Shown piece by piece: positions 1 to 7,855 of a DNA stretch of 59,268 bases. This DNA comes from Eubacteriales bacterium (GTDB taxonomy: Bacteria > Bacillota > Clostridia > Lachnospirales > Lachnospiraceae): positions 1 to 59,268 of the forward strand of contig JAUNJN010000009.1 of NCBI GenBank assembly GCA_030533235.1, read 5' to 3'. The notes beneath the pieces were generated by a model. That model was not told the origin of the DNA. It saw only the letters and a program-made list of their open reading frames with translations, and did no database searches. The position numbers were made by a program, and so were the translations under genes. Position 1 is the first letter of the stretch, and every line of letters starts with the position of its first letter.

Positions 1-60
1 CATCTGATTTCCAGATTTCCGGAAGTGCGATTTCATCGCACAAGAATATTCATCTTTCAA
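1..60 (-). CDS. Possible 5' end of a minus-strand gene running off the window
   Basis: Reading leftwards from a TTG at 60 the frame is open to the window edge, giving 20 residues. A strong AAGGAGGT ribosome site lies 10 bases upstream (71-78). The open frame also extends upstream to an ATG at 87, but that start has a poorer site. A perfect 7-bp hairpin (GTGCGAT/ATCGCAC, 25-41) lies inside. The product is not recognised and the fragment is too short to be sure it is coding. Confidence 0.3.
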   Translation of the reverse strand, partial: MKDEYSCAMKSHFRKSGNQM

Positions 61-142
61 GCGGAATTCCACCTCCTTCTCCTGCATGTCCTTTTTCCCA
101 TACTATGAGAATTAACTTAACGTTATACCTATCATTTTTTGT

Positions 143-180
143 AAAAAAAAGAGCTTCAAGAAATACATTAACTTCTTGAA
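143..180 (-). terminator. Intrinsic terminator of the minus-strand gene group
   Basis: On the minus strand an 8-bp stem (TTCAAGAA/TTCTTGAA) with a 10-base loop is followed closely by a run of eight U. It lies downstream of the leftward genes ending at 502. The stem is AT-rich and modest. Confidence 0.55.
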
Positions 181-237
181 ACCCTTCTTTGCATCTTAAC
201 GATAAACCGCTAAAAACTAATATTCAATTGTTTTTCG

Positions 238-278
238 TACCTTATATACCTGCCATACCTCACGTACCTGATATACCT
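238..278. repeat. Five 9-bp tandem units containing TACCT
   Basis: TACCT recurs at 238, 247, 256, 265 and 274, an exact 9-bp period. On the minus strand each unit begins GGTA, so one frame would place glycine at every third residue, but stops interrupt it. No gene is called here. Confidence 0.7.
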
Positions 279-311
279 ATATTATCCCTTTTGGTCGACG
301 AAATAGTAAAA

Positions 312-360
312 TTATCCGAATTATCCTTTTTATCCGAATTATCCCTTTTATCCGAATTAG
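312..360. repeat. Three 18-bp tandem units
   Basis: TTATCCGAATTATCC starts at 312 and 330, with a partial copy at 348, an exact 18-bp period. In the minus frame starting at an ATG at 364 this encodes NSDKRD, NSDKKD and NSDN before a stop at 260. There is no ribosome site, so this looks like the remnant of a repetitive coding region. The rest of 61-501 shows only the terminator and the TACCT repeats. Confidence 0.7.
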
Positions 361-501
361 TCATAAAATGGCCGTTTTAAACTGTCTTGCTAATTCTTCG
401 ACTTAGCAAGACACGCACTTTGTATATCACTTCGTTCATCAAAAGCAATACTTGCCAGGGTAATGCCCTAAGACCCTATCATTATTCTTCCTCACAAATT
501 A

Positions 502-1212
502 CTATTCCTTTTTTCTTAGCAACTCCTCAAGTATCACCTCACTTATATCGTCTTGTTTCTCCATAAATGATCCAACACTATTGGGATTATCATAATCATC
601 CGGATAAAACACTCCTATCATCTTATTCAAAGGACATTCAAAAATACGAAGATTGGAAATATCATCAATCAGTGTTTTTTCTTTTTCGATAATCGTAGTA
701 CATTCTCTTATCAAAGCGTCCTTATCATCAAATACCCCTAGCACTTCAACCGTATCAAAAGGATGTATTACAGATAAAACCATTACTGTTTTTTCGTTAA
801 CCGTATGTTTCTTCGCATAATCGATAAGAATATCATCCCATTTATCAATCCAAAGTTCCGAATCATTTAATTTCTTTGATATTTCTTCAAAGATTGATTT
901 TCGTATTATAATCGGAACGCCGCACTCGCTCTTTACACACTTCCAATGCTTAACCTCCTTGGAGAAATCCACTGTGTAACCATCATATGTAAAGTACCTA
1001 AGTACCGGAAACAGTTTGCTCCATTCAGTATAATAATTTAGATTATTAAGTTCCTTACCTGATAATTGCACCTCTTCTGCGTCTTCTGTAATCATTATGA
1101 CACACCCGGGGCCGATTGCATCACTTTTGCTAAAATAATATGCTATGACCTTGTTAAATAAATCCTCAGTTAAATCCTCTATAATTATATGTCTTCTATC
1201 GTCAAATTCCAT
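502..1212 (-). CDS. Hypothetical acidic protein, about 236 aa
   Basis: This intact frame has no domain I recognise. The product is soluble and acidic, with no signal peptide or membrane segment. Aromatic and charged residues dominate, with a YPDDYDNPNS stretch near the C-terminus. Two ATG codons lie two codons apart. The second (1212) sits 9 bases after AGGAG and is preferred over the one at 1218, which is only 3 bases away. It is the last gene of a leftward group of small accessory genes and is followed by repeats and a terminator. An immunity-type or phage-derived role is possible but unsupported. Confidence 0.7.
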   Translation of the reverse strand: MEFDDRRHIIIEDLTEDLFNKVIAYYFSKSDAIGPGCVIMITEDAEEVQLSGKELNNLNYYTEWSKLFPVLRYFTYDGYTVDFSKEVKHWKCVKSECGVPIIIRKSIFEEISKKLNDSELWIDKWDDILIDYAKKHTVNEKTVMVLSVIHPFDTVEVLGVFDDKDALIRECTTIIEKEKTLIDDISNLRIFECPLNKMIGVFYPDDYDNPNSVGSFMEKQDDISEVILEELLRKKE

Positions 1213-1385
1213 TTCCATTTGCTCCTATCAAATATTTCAACTTCATATTCAGATCCGTTATCATTATCATAATCATATTTATAAGTACATAAGACCTGTC
1301 TTGAGCTATCAGTATATCCTTCTTCAAAAAAGTTTTATCTATAGAATAAACGTCATTTGATAATACTTTTTTACTGCAAGAAAGC
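1185..1385 (-). pseudogene. Possible frameshifted gene remnant
   Basis: Between 1385 and 1185 on the minus strand two overlapping open frames join at a run of six T. One reads SNDVYSIDKTF and the other continues FEEGYTDSSRQVLCTYKYDY to a TAA. Restoring one T would make a single acidic protein tail. No start codon with a ribosome site was found, and the remnant overlaps the start of the next gene. The call rests only on codon-like composition. Confidence 0.3.
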
Positions 1386-1406
1386 TGTATCTATACTTTA
1401 AAATGT

Positions 1407-2120
1407 CTAATCTCGAGAATAGAACTCTTCTCCCGTCTCTAAGCATATTCCTGCCAGTCTCCCTTTATGAGAACATGCACAGCAATCAATCGCAATATGA
1501 TTATTTCCTTTAAATATGTATCCGGGTTTTGGATTACAAGATATATGCTGTGTTGGCGTGTGACCTGTAATTACTATCTTATCCTCAAAGTAAGGAATAT
1601 CATAATCTGGTCGATGCCAAACCAATTCATCAAGTGAATAATCCTCCATCGGTGTTAAATAACAGAAGTTATCACCCAAACCGGCATGAACCAAAATATA
1701 CTCCTGCCCATTTACAGTGATTTCTGCATACGTTTCAAAATCACCTATAAAATCCAAAATATCATCTTGCTCTTCTTTTGTTAGACTTTGAAACTCATCC
1801 ATTGTGGATTTCGCTCCGTTACGCATCCAATCAGGCAAATATAGCATGTCTTTTTCCTTCAATGAACTAATAAAATCTTCGGTTATTTCATTTTTTAGTA
1901 ATTTTAAGCATTTCATGGCCATAATCTCATGATTACCTATCAGACATCTACAGTTTTTTAAAGTCATGAGATATTGCAATGCCTTGATTGGATGTTTGCC
2001 CCTATCGACAACATCTCCAAGAACATATAAATAATCTTCCTCGTTAAACTTCATTTTTTTTATAAGTGTTATTAGCTGTTCGTATTCCCCATGGATATCA
2101 CCAATTACATATGTTGACAT
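1407..2120 (-). CDS. Calcineurin-like metallophosphoesterase (PrpA/ApaH-type)
   Basis: A cytoplasmic Ser/Thr-phosphatase-like metallophosphoesterase of 237 aa, the usual family length. The dinuclear metal motifs appear in order: GDIHG near residue 8, GDVVDRG near 36 and GNHE near 62. A late TGHTPTQ histidine motif and a C-terminal IAIDCCACSHKGRLAG segment follow. The family hydrolyses phosphoproteins or dinucleoside polyphosphates; which one applies here cannot be told. The start overlaps the stop of the PHP gene upstream (TAATG), so the two are translationally coupled. A decayed relative lies at 2962-3355. Confidence 0.88.
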   Translation of the reverse strand: MSTYVIGDIHGEYEQLITLIKKMKFNEEDYLYVLGDVVDRGKHPIKALQYLMTLKNCRCLIGNHEIMAMKCLKLLKNEITEDFISSLKEKDMLYLPDWMRNGAKSTMDEFQSLTKEEQDDILDFIGDFETYAEITVNGQEYILVHAGLGDNFCYLTPMEDYSLDELVWHRPDYDIPYFEDKIVITGHTPTQHISCNPKPGYIFKGNNHIAIDCCACSHKGRLAGICLETGEEFYSRD

Positions 2121-2854
2121 TAGTTTTCCTTTCTGTAAACTTTATTCCAGATTTCTTCCATTTCATCTATCGAGTGGGCATCATAACCATATAATATCCC
2201 TATTTGATTTGGAATCATCTCCCAGAAATCTTCTTTATATTGATTCTTTCGTCGCATAGAAGTATAGTTCTTTTCCAAATATATTTCTTTATTTGCAATA
2301 ACTTCCTCAACAAATTCCTTAATAATTTCCTTTTCCTCTGAATCTATCTTCTTTCTTCTTCTGAATGCTCTATCAGGATGAGCGACTACATCAAAATAAT
2401 TTGTTTTTATCCCTTCAATCATTGCTTTAAAGCAACCTGTATATTCCATTGATTTATCATCATCTGCAAAACTATATACTCCTTGCTCATGTTCATAAAA
2501 GTGTTGTCCAAGAACCATAACATCAATACCTGACATATTACTAAGTTCACCAATATAGCTATCATAACTTGGGAGATATTCGACCTCTAGACCACAAAGT
2601 ATCTCAATCTTATTAATATATTTTTCTCTTATTTCATTTACAGTATGTATGTATTCAGGCAGTTCTCCAATAGACATTCTGTTTTTAAAGATATCTCCAG
2701 GAAAAGGAGCATGATCCGTAAAGACAATTCTTTTAGCTCCTAACTCTATTGCTTTAGTAACATATGCTTCATCACGTACCTGTTCAGCGTGTTTACATCT
2801 AAAAGTATGAATATGGAATATTTCATTTTCTTCAGGTTTATACTTTATTTTCAT
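2120..2854 (-). CDS. PHP-domain phosphatase, histidinol-phosphatase-like
   Basis: A PHP-superfamily metal-dependent phosphoesterase of about 244 aa. Visible metal-ligand motifs are FHIHTFRCKHA near the N-terminus, TDHAPFPG, a GQHFYEH segment, VAHPDRAFRRR and the C-terminal YGYDAHS. This arrangement fits the HisK-type histidinol phosphatase branch. There is no histidine operon here, so the true substrate may be another small phosphomonoester. The ATG at 2854 lies 9 bases after GAGG; the frame can be extended to a TTG at 2869. It overlaps the metallophosphoesterase start by one base, suggesting a two-gene phosphatase unit. Confidence 0.82.
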   Translation of the reverse strand: MKIKYKPEENEIFHIHTFRCKHAEQVRDEAYVTKAIELGAKRIVFTDHAPFPGDIFKNRMSIGELPEYIHTVNEIREKYINKIEILCGLEVEYLPSYDSYIGELSNMSGIDVMVLGQHFYEHEQGVYSFADDDKSMEYTGCFKAMIEGIKTNYFDVVAHPDRAFRRRKKIDSEEKEIIKEFVEEVIANKEIYLEKNYTSMRRKNQYKEDFWEMIPNQIGILYGYDAHSIDEMEEIWNKVYRKEN

Positions 2855-2961
2855 CACATATTTCCTCAAAATTGTTTCTATTTATTTATAATTCATTTTT
2901 CGCTTTACTTTTTCTTACCGCTATATTAATCTCTTTGCCTCATACTATAACTATCGCATCC

Positions 2962-3355
2962 TTATGAGTAGAATCTCTCACCTGTTTCAAGGCACATACA
3001 GGCTAGTCGACCATTAGGAAGCCCACAACCAAAATCCATCATATACAGATTTCCGATCTCCATCTCGGCCTACAAAGGGAGCTTCATTAACTCTTCTGCA
3101 ATATTCAGCATATCAACCTCAGTAAGCCTTTCGTTCATCAAATCAAAAGGGTTATACCATACGATTGTAGGCTTCCTCTTTTCTTCTCAGATACTTCAAA
3201 ATACTGATATATATAATCTGCCAACAGCTGATCATGGTTACCGCGAACCCATCATAGATATTCAACACAACCGACATTTCATCCGTAAAATGATGGTCAA
3301 TATAATAAGTTTTACTAGTTGCTGTCGCTCCACTTACAAACGATAATTTCACCAT
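2962..3355 (-). pseudogene. Decayed metallophosphoesterase
   Basis: Pieces of one protein appear in shifting frames on the minus strand. A frame starts at the ATG at 3355. Then a VRGNHDQLLADYIYQYF segment carries the family GNHD motif, a KPTIVWYNPFDLMNE segment follows, and finally NGRLACMCLETGERFYS ends in a TAA at 2962. The last piece closely matches the C-terminus of the intact enzyme at 1407-2120. At least two frameshifts separate them, so the gene is dead. It was probably coupled to the gene upstream, whose in-frame tail stops 3 bases before its ATG. Confidence 0.65.
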
Positions 3356-3442
3356 ATCTCACCTCTCTAATTCTTCCCTACTTACATCTCTGAAATATTT
3401 GTCCTCCGGTATGTATTTATTCTCTGCATCTTTCTTCACGTA

Positions 3443-4300
3443 TTAGCAGATTAGCTCTTCTACCGCTTTAGCTCTATCAACGATTCCACATTTCTTTTTT
3501 TCCTTCAGCATCTGTTCTTCGGTGCAAATATCCCTATATTCCCTTGAACTCTCTATAACACGCTTTGCATATGTATTCAGATTATTCGGATTTTTTGCTT
3601 TTCTTAACCAATACTCCGAAAAACATTCCATTGCTCTTGCTTTTGCCATTGACTCAGCATTTTCGTTTTCACAAATATAGTGATCCAACTCCAAGTAAAT
3701 TGGGTTAATGTGTTCATGGTTCCATAGTCCTTGTGATGTCAAAAAAACAACCTCAACCTGAACATCAGAATAATCTACATATAAATTTTTTTCTGATATA
3801 TCACTTAAATATCTGCTCCAACTCTCCGTATCCTGCATCAACACACCTATAGAGCCATCTCGGATATCGCGCACTTGCAATCCCACCTCTCCTTCAAACG
3901 GGATTTTTATGAATTGATACTCAAACCGTTCACTTCTGTATGAATCTACAATATCCTCATCATTTTCAGACATTTCATTCGACCAAATTACTTGTATAGT
4001 ACCATCCGCCGAATAGTACACGGATGCTACCGCATCACCATTGTACTCTTGTGTCTGAATTCCTTTAGCCTCAGGAAAGTAATTCCAATTTATTCTGCCT
4101 GGGCTTTTTACCATAAGATCTTTTTCATCCGTGATAACGCGTTGCTTATCTATCTGAAAATCTTTTTCCTCATTGCGATTGACTCTATCTATACCATATC
4201 TATATGCCATCTCGTAGTCAAGGAAAAATCCGCAGGAATAACCATCCTCATCTAGCACTACATAAACATATTGACCGTTATTATTTCGCATCACTTCCAT
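3443..4300 (-). CDS. Hypothetical protein, 285 aa, possibly truncated at its C-terminus
   Basis: Soluble acidic protein of no recognised family. It starts with an NGQYVYVVLDEDGY beta-rich segment and has a charged helical C-terminal part. It ends at a TAA at 3443, but the same frame continues for another 27 codons (reading YVKKDAENKYIPEDKY and onward) to a TGA at 3359. The downstream part looks coding and reaches the next start codon, so a sense-to-stop change may have shortened the protein. The ribosome site before 4300 is weak. Neighbours are small accessory genes and pseudogenes. Confidence 0.65.
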   Translation of the reverse strand: MEVMRNNNGQYVYVVLDEDGYSCGFFLDYEMAYRYGIDRVNRNEEKDFQIDKQRVITDEKDLMVKSPGRINWNYFPEAKGIQTQEYNGDAVASVYYSADGTIQVIWSNEMSENDEDIVDSYRSERFEYQFIKIPFEGEVGLQVRDIRDGSIGVLMQDTESWSRYLSDISEKNLYVDYSDVQVEVVFLTSQGLWNHEHINPIYLELDHYICENENAESMAKARAMECFSEYWLRKAKNPNNLNTYAKRVIESSREYRDICTEEQMLKEKKKCGIVDRAKAVEELIC

Positions 4301-4316
4301 TTTTTGTTTTCATATT

Positions 4317-4511
4317 CTATACGTTGAAAAATCTGATTTTTGAGAACAACATCGTGGTACATTCTGCAAGTTCCTTCAACGCCAGTAATTTTTCATCATA
4401 CATCTTACCATACATATTCCATATTATGGTGGCTTTATTAAAATCAGTAGGATTAAAATCTAATTTTTCAAATATCCCACTTATATATTGAGATGGTATT
4501 AATTCAAACAT
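4317..4511 (-). CDS. Small hypothetical protein, 64 aa, probably a truncated N-terminus
   Basis: Begins MFELIPSQYISGIF and continues with an amphipathic helical region (FNKATIIWNMYGK, EKLLALKELAE). It ends soon after a TTCTCAAAAATCAG region that looks like the end of a shifted frame. Its start overlaps the stop of the 35-aa frame upstream, suggesting translational coupling. I believe the full protein would be longer, but this rests on the abrupt end rather than on an alignment. Confidence 0.5.
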   Translation of the reverse strand: MFELIPSQYISGIFEKLDFNPTDFNKATIIWNMYGKMYDEKLLALKELAECTTMLFSKIRFFNV

Positions 4512-4611
4512 ACAATAACCTCCCTATATCAAATGATTCTTCATAATTTCCCATTAGAGCAACCACCTTAGAAAATAATTCTTTATTCAGATGCTCGTAC
4601 CTAAAATTCAA
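4504..4611 (-). CDS. Small ORF, 35 aa, TTG start
   Basis: An AGGAGG ribosome site lies 8 bases before TTG at 4611. The frame reads NFRYEHLNKELFSKVVALMG and onward to a TGA at 4504 that overlaps the ATG of the next gene. The good ribosome site and stop-start overlap support translation, perhaps as a coupling peptide or a remnant. No family is recognised. Confidence 0.45.
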   Translation of the reverse strand: MNFRYEHLNKELFSKVVALMGNYEESFDIGRLLYV

Positions 4612-4632
4612 ACCACAACACCTCCTGATAAA

Positions 4633-5169
4633 CTACCAAAGATTATATTCTTGATTGTCAACATAGCCATTTTCCCTTAACTCCGTAAGGTATTTTATTG
4701 CATATTCTGCGTTCCATTCTCCGTTTTTCATTTTCATAAGCGGTGATAAACAATCTCTAAAATGAGCAAATGGCTTATCAAATAACTGGTCTTCCAATTC
4801 CTTCTCATATTCCAGCAGGAATTCTGGAAGGGAAGCTTCATAACAAAAGTCATCATCATTCACCCAAAATCTCCCCATCGCCGATGACAAATATAGATTT
4901 GCTGCATTTGCAAACTTGATATACGCAGGCTTTGTTATCGTTGTAATTATAACTGGATGCAAGAACATCATCAAATGAATTCGCCCTTCTGTAGCAAAGT
5001 CAATCGTCATTTGTAATTCCCAGCTAAATATTTCATTCTCTATCAGTGTAAATAAGTGAAAGTCCTCATTCAAAAAATATCCGTCTTTTTTGGTTTTAAT
5101 CTTCATGTTAAATAGTCTGGCATTTTTCATAAGAATCTTTCTTAGTTTTTCCTTTGTTGCGCTCTTCAT
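4633..5169 (-). CDS. Hypothetical protein, 178 aa
   Basis: Intact soluble protein with mixed alpha/beta composition and no motif I can assign. The central MMFLHPVIITTITKPAYIK segment is hydrophobic but too broken for a membrane helix. The ATG at 5169 lies 11 bases after GAGGAGG; a GTG four codons upstream is the alternative start. It sits 31 bases downstream of the XRE regulator gene and is probably co-transcribed with it, so it could be the effector of a regulator/effector pair. That is inference. Confidence 0.6.
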   Translation of the reverse strand: MKSATKEKLRKILMKNARLFNMKIKTKKDGYFLNEDFHLFTLIENEIFSWELQMTIDFATEGRIHLMMFLHPVIITTITKPAYIKFANAANLYLSSAMGRFWVNDDDFCYEASLPEFLLEYEKELEDQLFDKPFAHFRDCLSPLMKMKNGEWNAEYAIKYLTELRENGYVDNQEYNLW

Positions 5170-5200
5170 TCCAGAATCCACCTCCTCGATTTATGCAATA

Positions 5201-5575
5201 TCATTTATCAACTTCTGATACCCTATAAGTAATTTCATTTTGTATTTCCTCAAAGAAATATTCTTTATTATCTATTTCATATAAACTCTTTTGAGGCTTG
5301 CCTGATTTTAAAAACATTTCCGTGGTAAGCAACTTTGATTTAATTTGTAGGTCTTCTAATTGCTTAACATCCTTATCTGTCAATAAATAATCCACTGTCA
5401 CAGAGAAGAAAACCGCAAATCTTATTAATGTATCAACAGAAGGATAACTTTTAGCATTTTCAATATTCGATATAGCGATTGGCGTTAGACCTATTTCTTT
5501 TCCCAGGTCCCCTTGGGATAACCCTCTAGAAAAACGTAATTTTTCTATATTTCTTCCTATGTATTTTATATCCAT
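5201..5575 (-). CDS. XRE-family DNA-binding regulator
   Basis: A 124-aa protein with a Cro/CI-type helix-turn-helix at about residues 8-63. The recognisable core is LRFSRGLSQGDLGKEIGLT, followed by ISNIENAKSYPSVDTLIRFA and VDYLLTD. A short helical C-terminal extension follows. The ATG at 5575 is chosen because AAAGGAGG precedes it; the frame extends 21 codons upstream without a ribosome site. It is likely cytoplasmic and autoregulatory, and probably controls the 178-aa gene directly downstream. No operator is obvious. Confidence 0.85.
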   Translation of the reverse strand: MDIKYIGRNIEKLRFSRGLSQGDLGKEIGLTPIAISNIENAKSYPSVDTLIRFAVFFSVTVDYLLTDKDVKQLEDLQIKSKLLTTEMFLKSGKPQKSLYEIDNKEYFFEEIQNEITYRVSEVDK

Positions 5576-5665
5576 GGGACCTCCTTTTATTATACTTGAA
5601 ATTTTTTTGATACACTGTTTGCAAATATCAAAATCCATACACCAGTAGTGTTACTCTTTTAATTT

Positions 5666-5957
5666 CTATTCCCATTTAGGAATACAGCTTCTATCATCAA
5701 TATAAATGTCACAACTGATTTTTCTAGAATTATTGCCATACATTTCCTTTATTTCCGACAGATTGTCATTAATCGAATCCTTTACATCATTCTATTGCTT
5801 TGTGTAATGCTTCCCCCTCCCTGCATGTCCATAAAATAATCTTATTTCCTCTTCTTTGAAGTCTCAGTAATTTATCCATTAATTTCCAATTAGGTTCCCC
5901 TACATCTGGCCACTTAGCGTGACATAATGTTCCGTCAAAATCTACTCCAATTATCAT
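5666..5957 (-). pseudogene. HAD-superfamily phosphatase, inactivated
   Basis: The minus-strand ATG at 5957 opens a HAD-type protein beginning MIIGVDFDGTLCHAKWPDVG, with the DFDGT nucleophile motif, followed by NKIILWTCREG. It meets TGA after KAIE, where tryptophan would be expected. The remainder, SINDNLSEIKEMYGNN and CDIYIDDRSCIPKWE, continues in another frame to a TAG at 5666. A nonsense change plus a small deletion has killed it. An ortholog would be a short hydrolase of about 100 aa. Confidence 0.7.
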
Positions 5958-5967
5958 ATTATCACCA

Positions 5968-6708
5968 TCAAGCCGCTACACGTGCCACTATCAGACTATG
6001 GTCTGGCACCCCTATTATCCTGTGCTCTCCAAATACATCCAGATACTCCGCTTCTAACACCATCAATTTGTCTGAAGCGCACAGATGATCAATCTTCATA
6101 TATCCTCTATAACTCATTCCCTCAATAGGTGCCACCTTGATATCTTTCTCCTCAAGCGATTCTACAAACATCTGATAATTAAAAAATCTACGAGCCTGAT
6201 CGCTCCTATATCTTTCGCTAATCACTCCATGGTTAAAATCTCCTGTTATGCATAGATTTTCCTTGTTTTCAATATAATCTAAGTAATCCAATATCTTATT
6301 CCACTGTACCTTTCTATCAATATAATCCGCATCATTACTACCAGAAATCAATATTCTGACTGTGACAATATCAATTGTTTTACCCTCTTTCTCTACTTGA
6401 ATGTGTAACATATGTGGATCTTCAAACATATTTATTACCTTTACCGGATATTCCTTCCTAACCATGCACATAATGCCTCTCTGATTTAATGTATCCAACC
6501 CTTTATACGGAACATACCCAGCTATATCAAATATTTCCATGTATTTAGCATCATTGCACTCCATATATTCAACATTACAATACACATCTGCTCCTAATTT
6601 TAGTTGTTCCTCTGCCACCTCCTTTGGTAAAAGATAATCACTATTCACTCTTCCTAATTTTTTCTCTACTCTTAAATTTAATGATGTTTCGACAATTTTA
6701 ATTTCCAT
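5968..6708 (-). CDS. Endonuclease/exonuclease/phosphatase-family protein
   Basis: A 246-aa soluble protein of the EEP superfamily. The catalytic hallmarks are CITGDFNHG (metal and Asn ligands) in the middle, KIDHLCAS, and the C-terminal GVPDHSLIV, the usual D/H pair. The N-terminal metal-binding segment is less typical. Family members cleave DNA, nucleotides or phospholipids, and the substrate here is unknown. AAAGGAG precedes the ATG. A good promoter at 6873-6901 would give a leader of about 160 bases. It is followed by the dead HAD gene. Confidence 0.8.
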   Translation of the reverse strand: MEIKIVETSLNLRVEKKLGRVNSDYLLPKEVAEEQLKLGADVYCNVEYMECNDAKYMEIFDIAGYVPYKGLDTLNQRGIMCMVRKEYPVKVINMFEDPHMLHIQVEKEGKTIDIVTVRILISGSNDADYIDRKVQWNKILDYLDYIENKENLCITGDFNHGVISERYRSDQARRFFNYQMFVESLEEKDIKVAPIEGMSYRGYMKIDHLCASDKLMVLEAEYLDVFGEHRIIGVPDHSLIVARVAA

Positions 6709-6872
6709 TCTTAACGCTCCTTTGTCATTTATTGTTATATAATTTTGTCTAGATTACATATCCTCGTGCAACTGCAATCTCAAGAACTGTAAGTAATCCA
6801 TACATTCTTTACTTGTACGCTGTAGTGGTATCCCATTTCTCTTTGCAATAGGTTCATTTTTGTCTTTATTGC

Positions 6873-6901
6873 ATTTTAACGCAGCTCTTTGTTTATGTCA
6901 A
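6873..6901 (-). promoter_or_regulatory. Sigma-A-type promoter, leftward
   Basis: The minus strand reads TTGACA (6896-6901), a 17-base spacer, then TAAAAT (6873-6878). It points at the EEP-family gene, leaving a leader of about 160 bases with no feature seen in it. A 47-codon open frame without a start codon (6754-6897) overlaps it and may be a gene tail. Confidence 0.55.
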
Positions 6902-6936
6902 TAGTTAAATTCGTTATGTACTTATTCAGGATTTTA

Positions 6937-6965
6937 TTGCAAAATAATTTAGTTTGTGATATTAT
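6937..6965 (+). promoter_or_regulatory. Sigma-A-type promoter, rightward
   Basis: TTGCAA, a 17-base spacer and TATTAT lie 29 bases before the ATG of the gene at 6994. Confidence 0.65.
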
Positions 6966-6993
6966 ATAAAAAAGGTGAAAGAGAGGTTATTAT

Positions 6994-7500
6994 ATGTTTG
7001 AATATAAGTTATCTGTCAGTCTTTCTGACAATTCTACTCTTAATGATAAAATAATTGATATGATGAAAAGATCTGCAGATGAAGCAAACGCAAGAACAAA
7101 TGCATTGAGAAAAGGAAGATGTTTTAAAATAGGTGAGTTAATTGATTCTTCACATATATCAGTACAACTAATATCAGATTCTGAAGTTATTCCTTCAAGA
7201 GCTTTGACTGCATTATCAAGATCCATGATTGCTTTAGATTCCGAAAATATCCTAGAAGATCATTTTTATCGTGGATGTGTATTAAAATCAGAAATTATGA
7301 AGACTTCTAAAAATGTTAATATTATTAATATATCAGACGTCCAATTACTTACAACACTCACAGAGATGTTATTTGGTCAAGCCAACATGAATAATAGAGA
7401 CAAAAAATTGAGCAGAGAGTACACCGAAAAAATACGATCAATAATGCTCGAATATATTAATCAAAAAACGCTAAATAATAATCAGTTCAAAGTGCAATAA
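6994..7500 (+). CDS. Hypothetical protein, 168 aa
   Basis: Soluble protein with no family I recognise. It begins MFEYKLSVSLSDNSTLNDKI, has a lysine- and arginine-rich centre and a helical C-terminus ending in KTLNNNQFKVQ. A good promoter is 29 bases upstream and AGAGAGG precedes the ATG. It is the only rightward gene in this accessory block and stands alone between the EEP gene and the SpoIIID remnant. Very AT-rich codon use suggests acquired DNA. Confidence 0.65.
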   Translation: MFEYKLSVSLSDNSTLNDKIIDMMKRSADEANARTNALRKGRCFKIGELIDSSHISVQLISDSEVIPSRALTALSRSMIALDSENILEDHFYRGCVLKSEIMKTSKNVNIINISDVQLLTTLTEMLFGQANMNNRDKKLSREYTEKIRSIMLEYINQKTLNNNQFKVQ

Positions 7501-7590
7501 TTTAATCTCAAAACAGATAAATAACTCACAATATGTCCAATACTTTGTGCCATTATTTCTCTTACTCCACAACCCAAACAACCCTACCAT

Positions 7591-7731
7591 TCAACCGTTC
7601 CATTTTGTTACAACCGTATGTACGGTTGACTTAGAAATCCCAAACTTTTTCGCCGCCTGCCTGACTGTGGCACCCTCACGGGTGATATAGTTTCCGATTT
7701 CTAACGCGCGTTGTTCGATGTAGTCTCTCAC
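7591..7731 (-). pseudogene. Truncated SpoIIID-like sporulation regulator
   Basis: From the GTG at 7731 (AAGAGG 9 bases upstream) the frame reads VRDYIEQRALEIGNYI, then ATVRQAAKKFGISKSTVH, the helix-turn-helix of SpoIIID. It stops a few residues later (VTKWNG). A normal SpoIIID is about 80-95 aa and continues through VTERL and a basic C-terminal helix. Here an MERLNGRVVW piece is in another frame, so the C-terminus is lost by a frameshift. It is probably a decayed paralog, since the genome should need an intact copy elsewhere to sporulate. Confidence 0.7.
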
Positions 7732-7815
7732 TTGTACAAACCTCTTATAGCTTGTTTGTACAGTGTATGCGGGGATTAGGCCGAATATCACCTTAAGAGT
7801 TTCTTATGTTCAATA

Positions 7816-7855
7816 GAAAAACAAGGTATTATCCATTTTAATAAATAACACCTTG
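7816..7855 (-). terminator. Possible leftward terminator
   Basis: On the minus strand CAAGGTGTTAT pairs with ATAATACCTTG (10 of 11) and is followed by TTTTTC. No gene is seen directly upstream of it on that strand, so it may be a relic. Confidence 0.4.

Noticed and set aside
312-360. Possible CRISPR-like array
   Set aside because: The units are directly adjacent 18-mers without spacers, and no cas gene is near.
189-380. Plus-strand frame of 63 codons rich in LSEL repeats
   Set aside because: It has no ribosome site and its composition comes from the 9-bp and 18-bp tandem repeats.
6754-6897. Open minus-strand frame of 47 codons
   Set aside because: It has no start codon and overlaps a consensus promoter, so chance is as likely as a gene tail.
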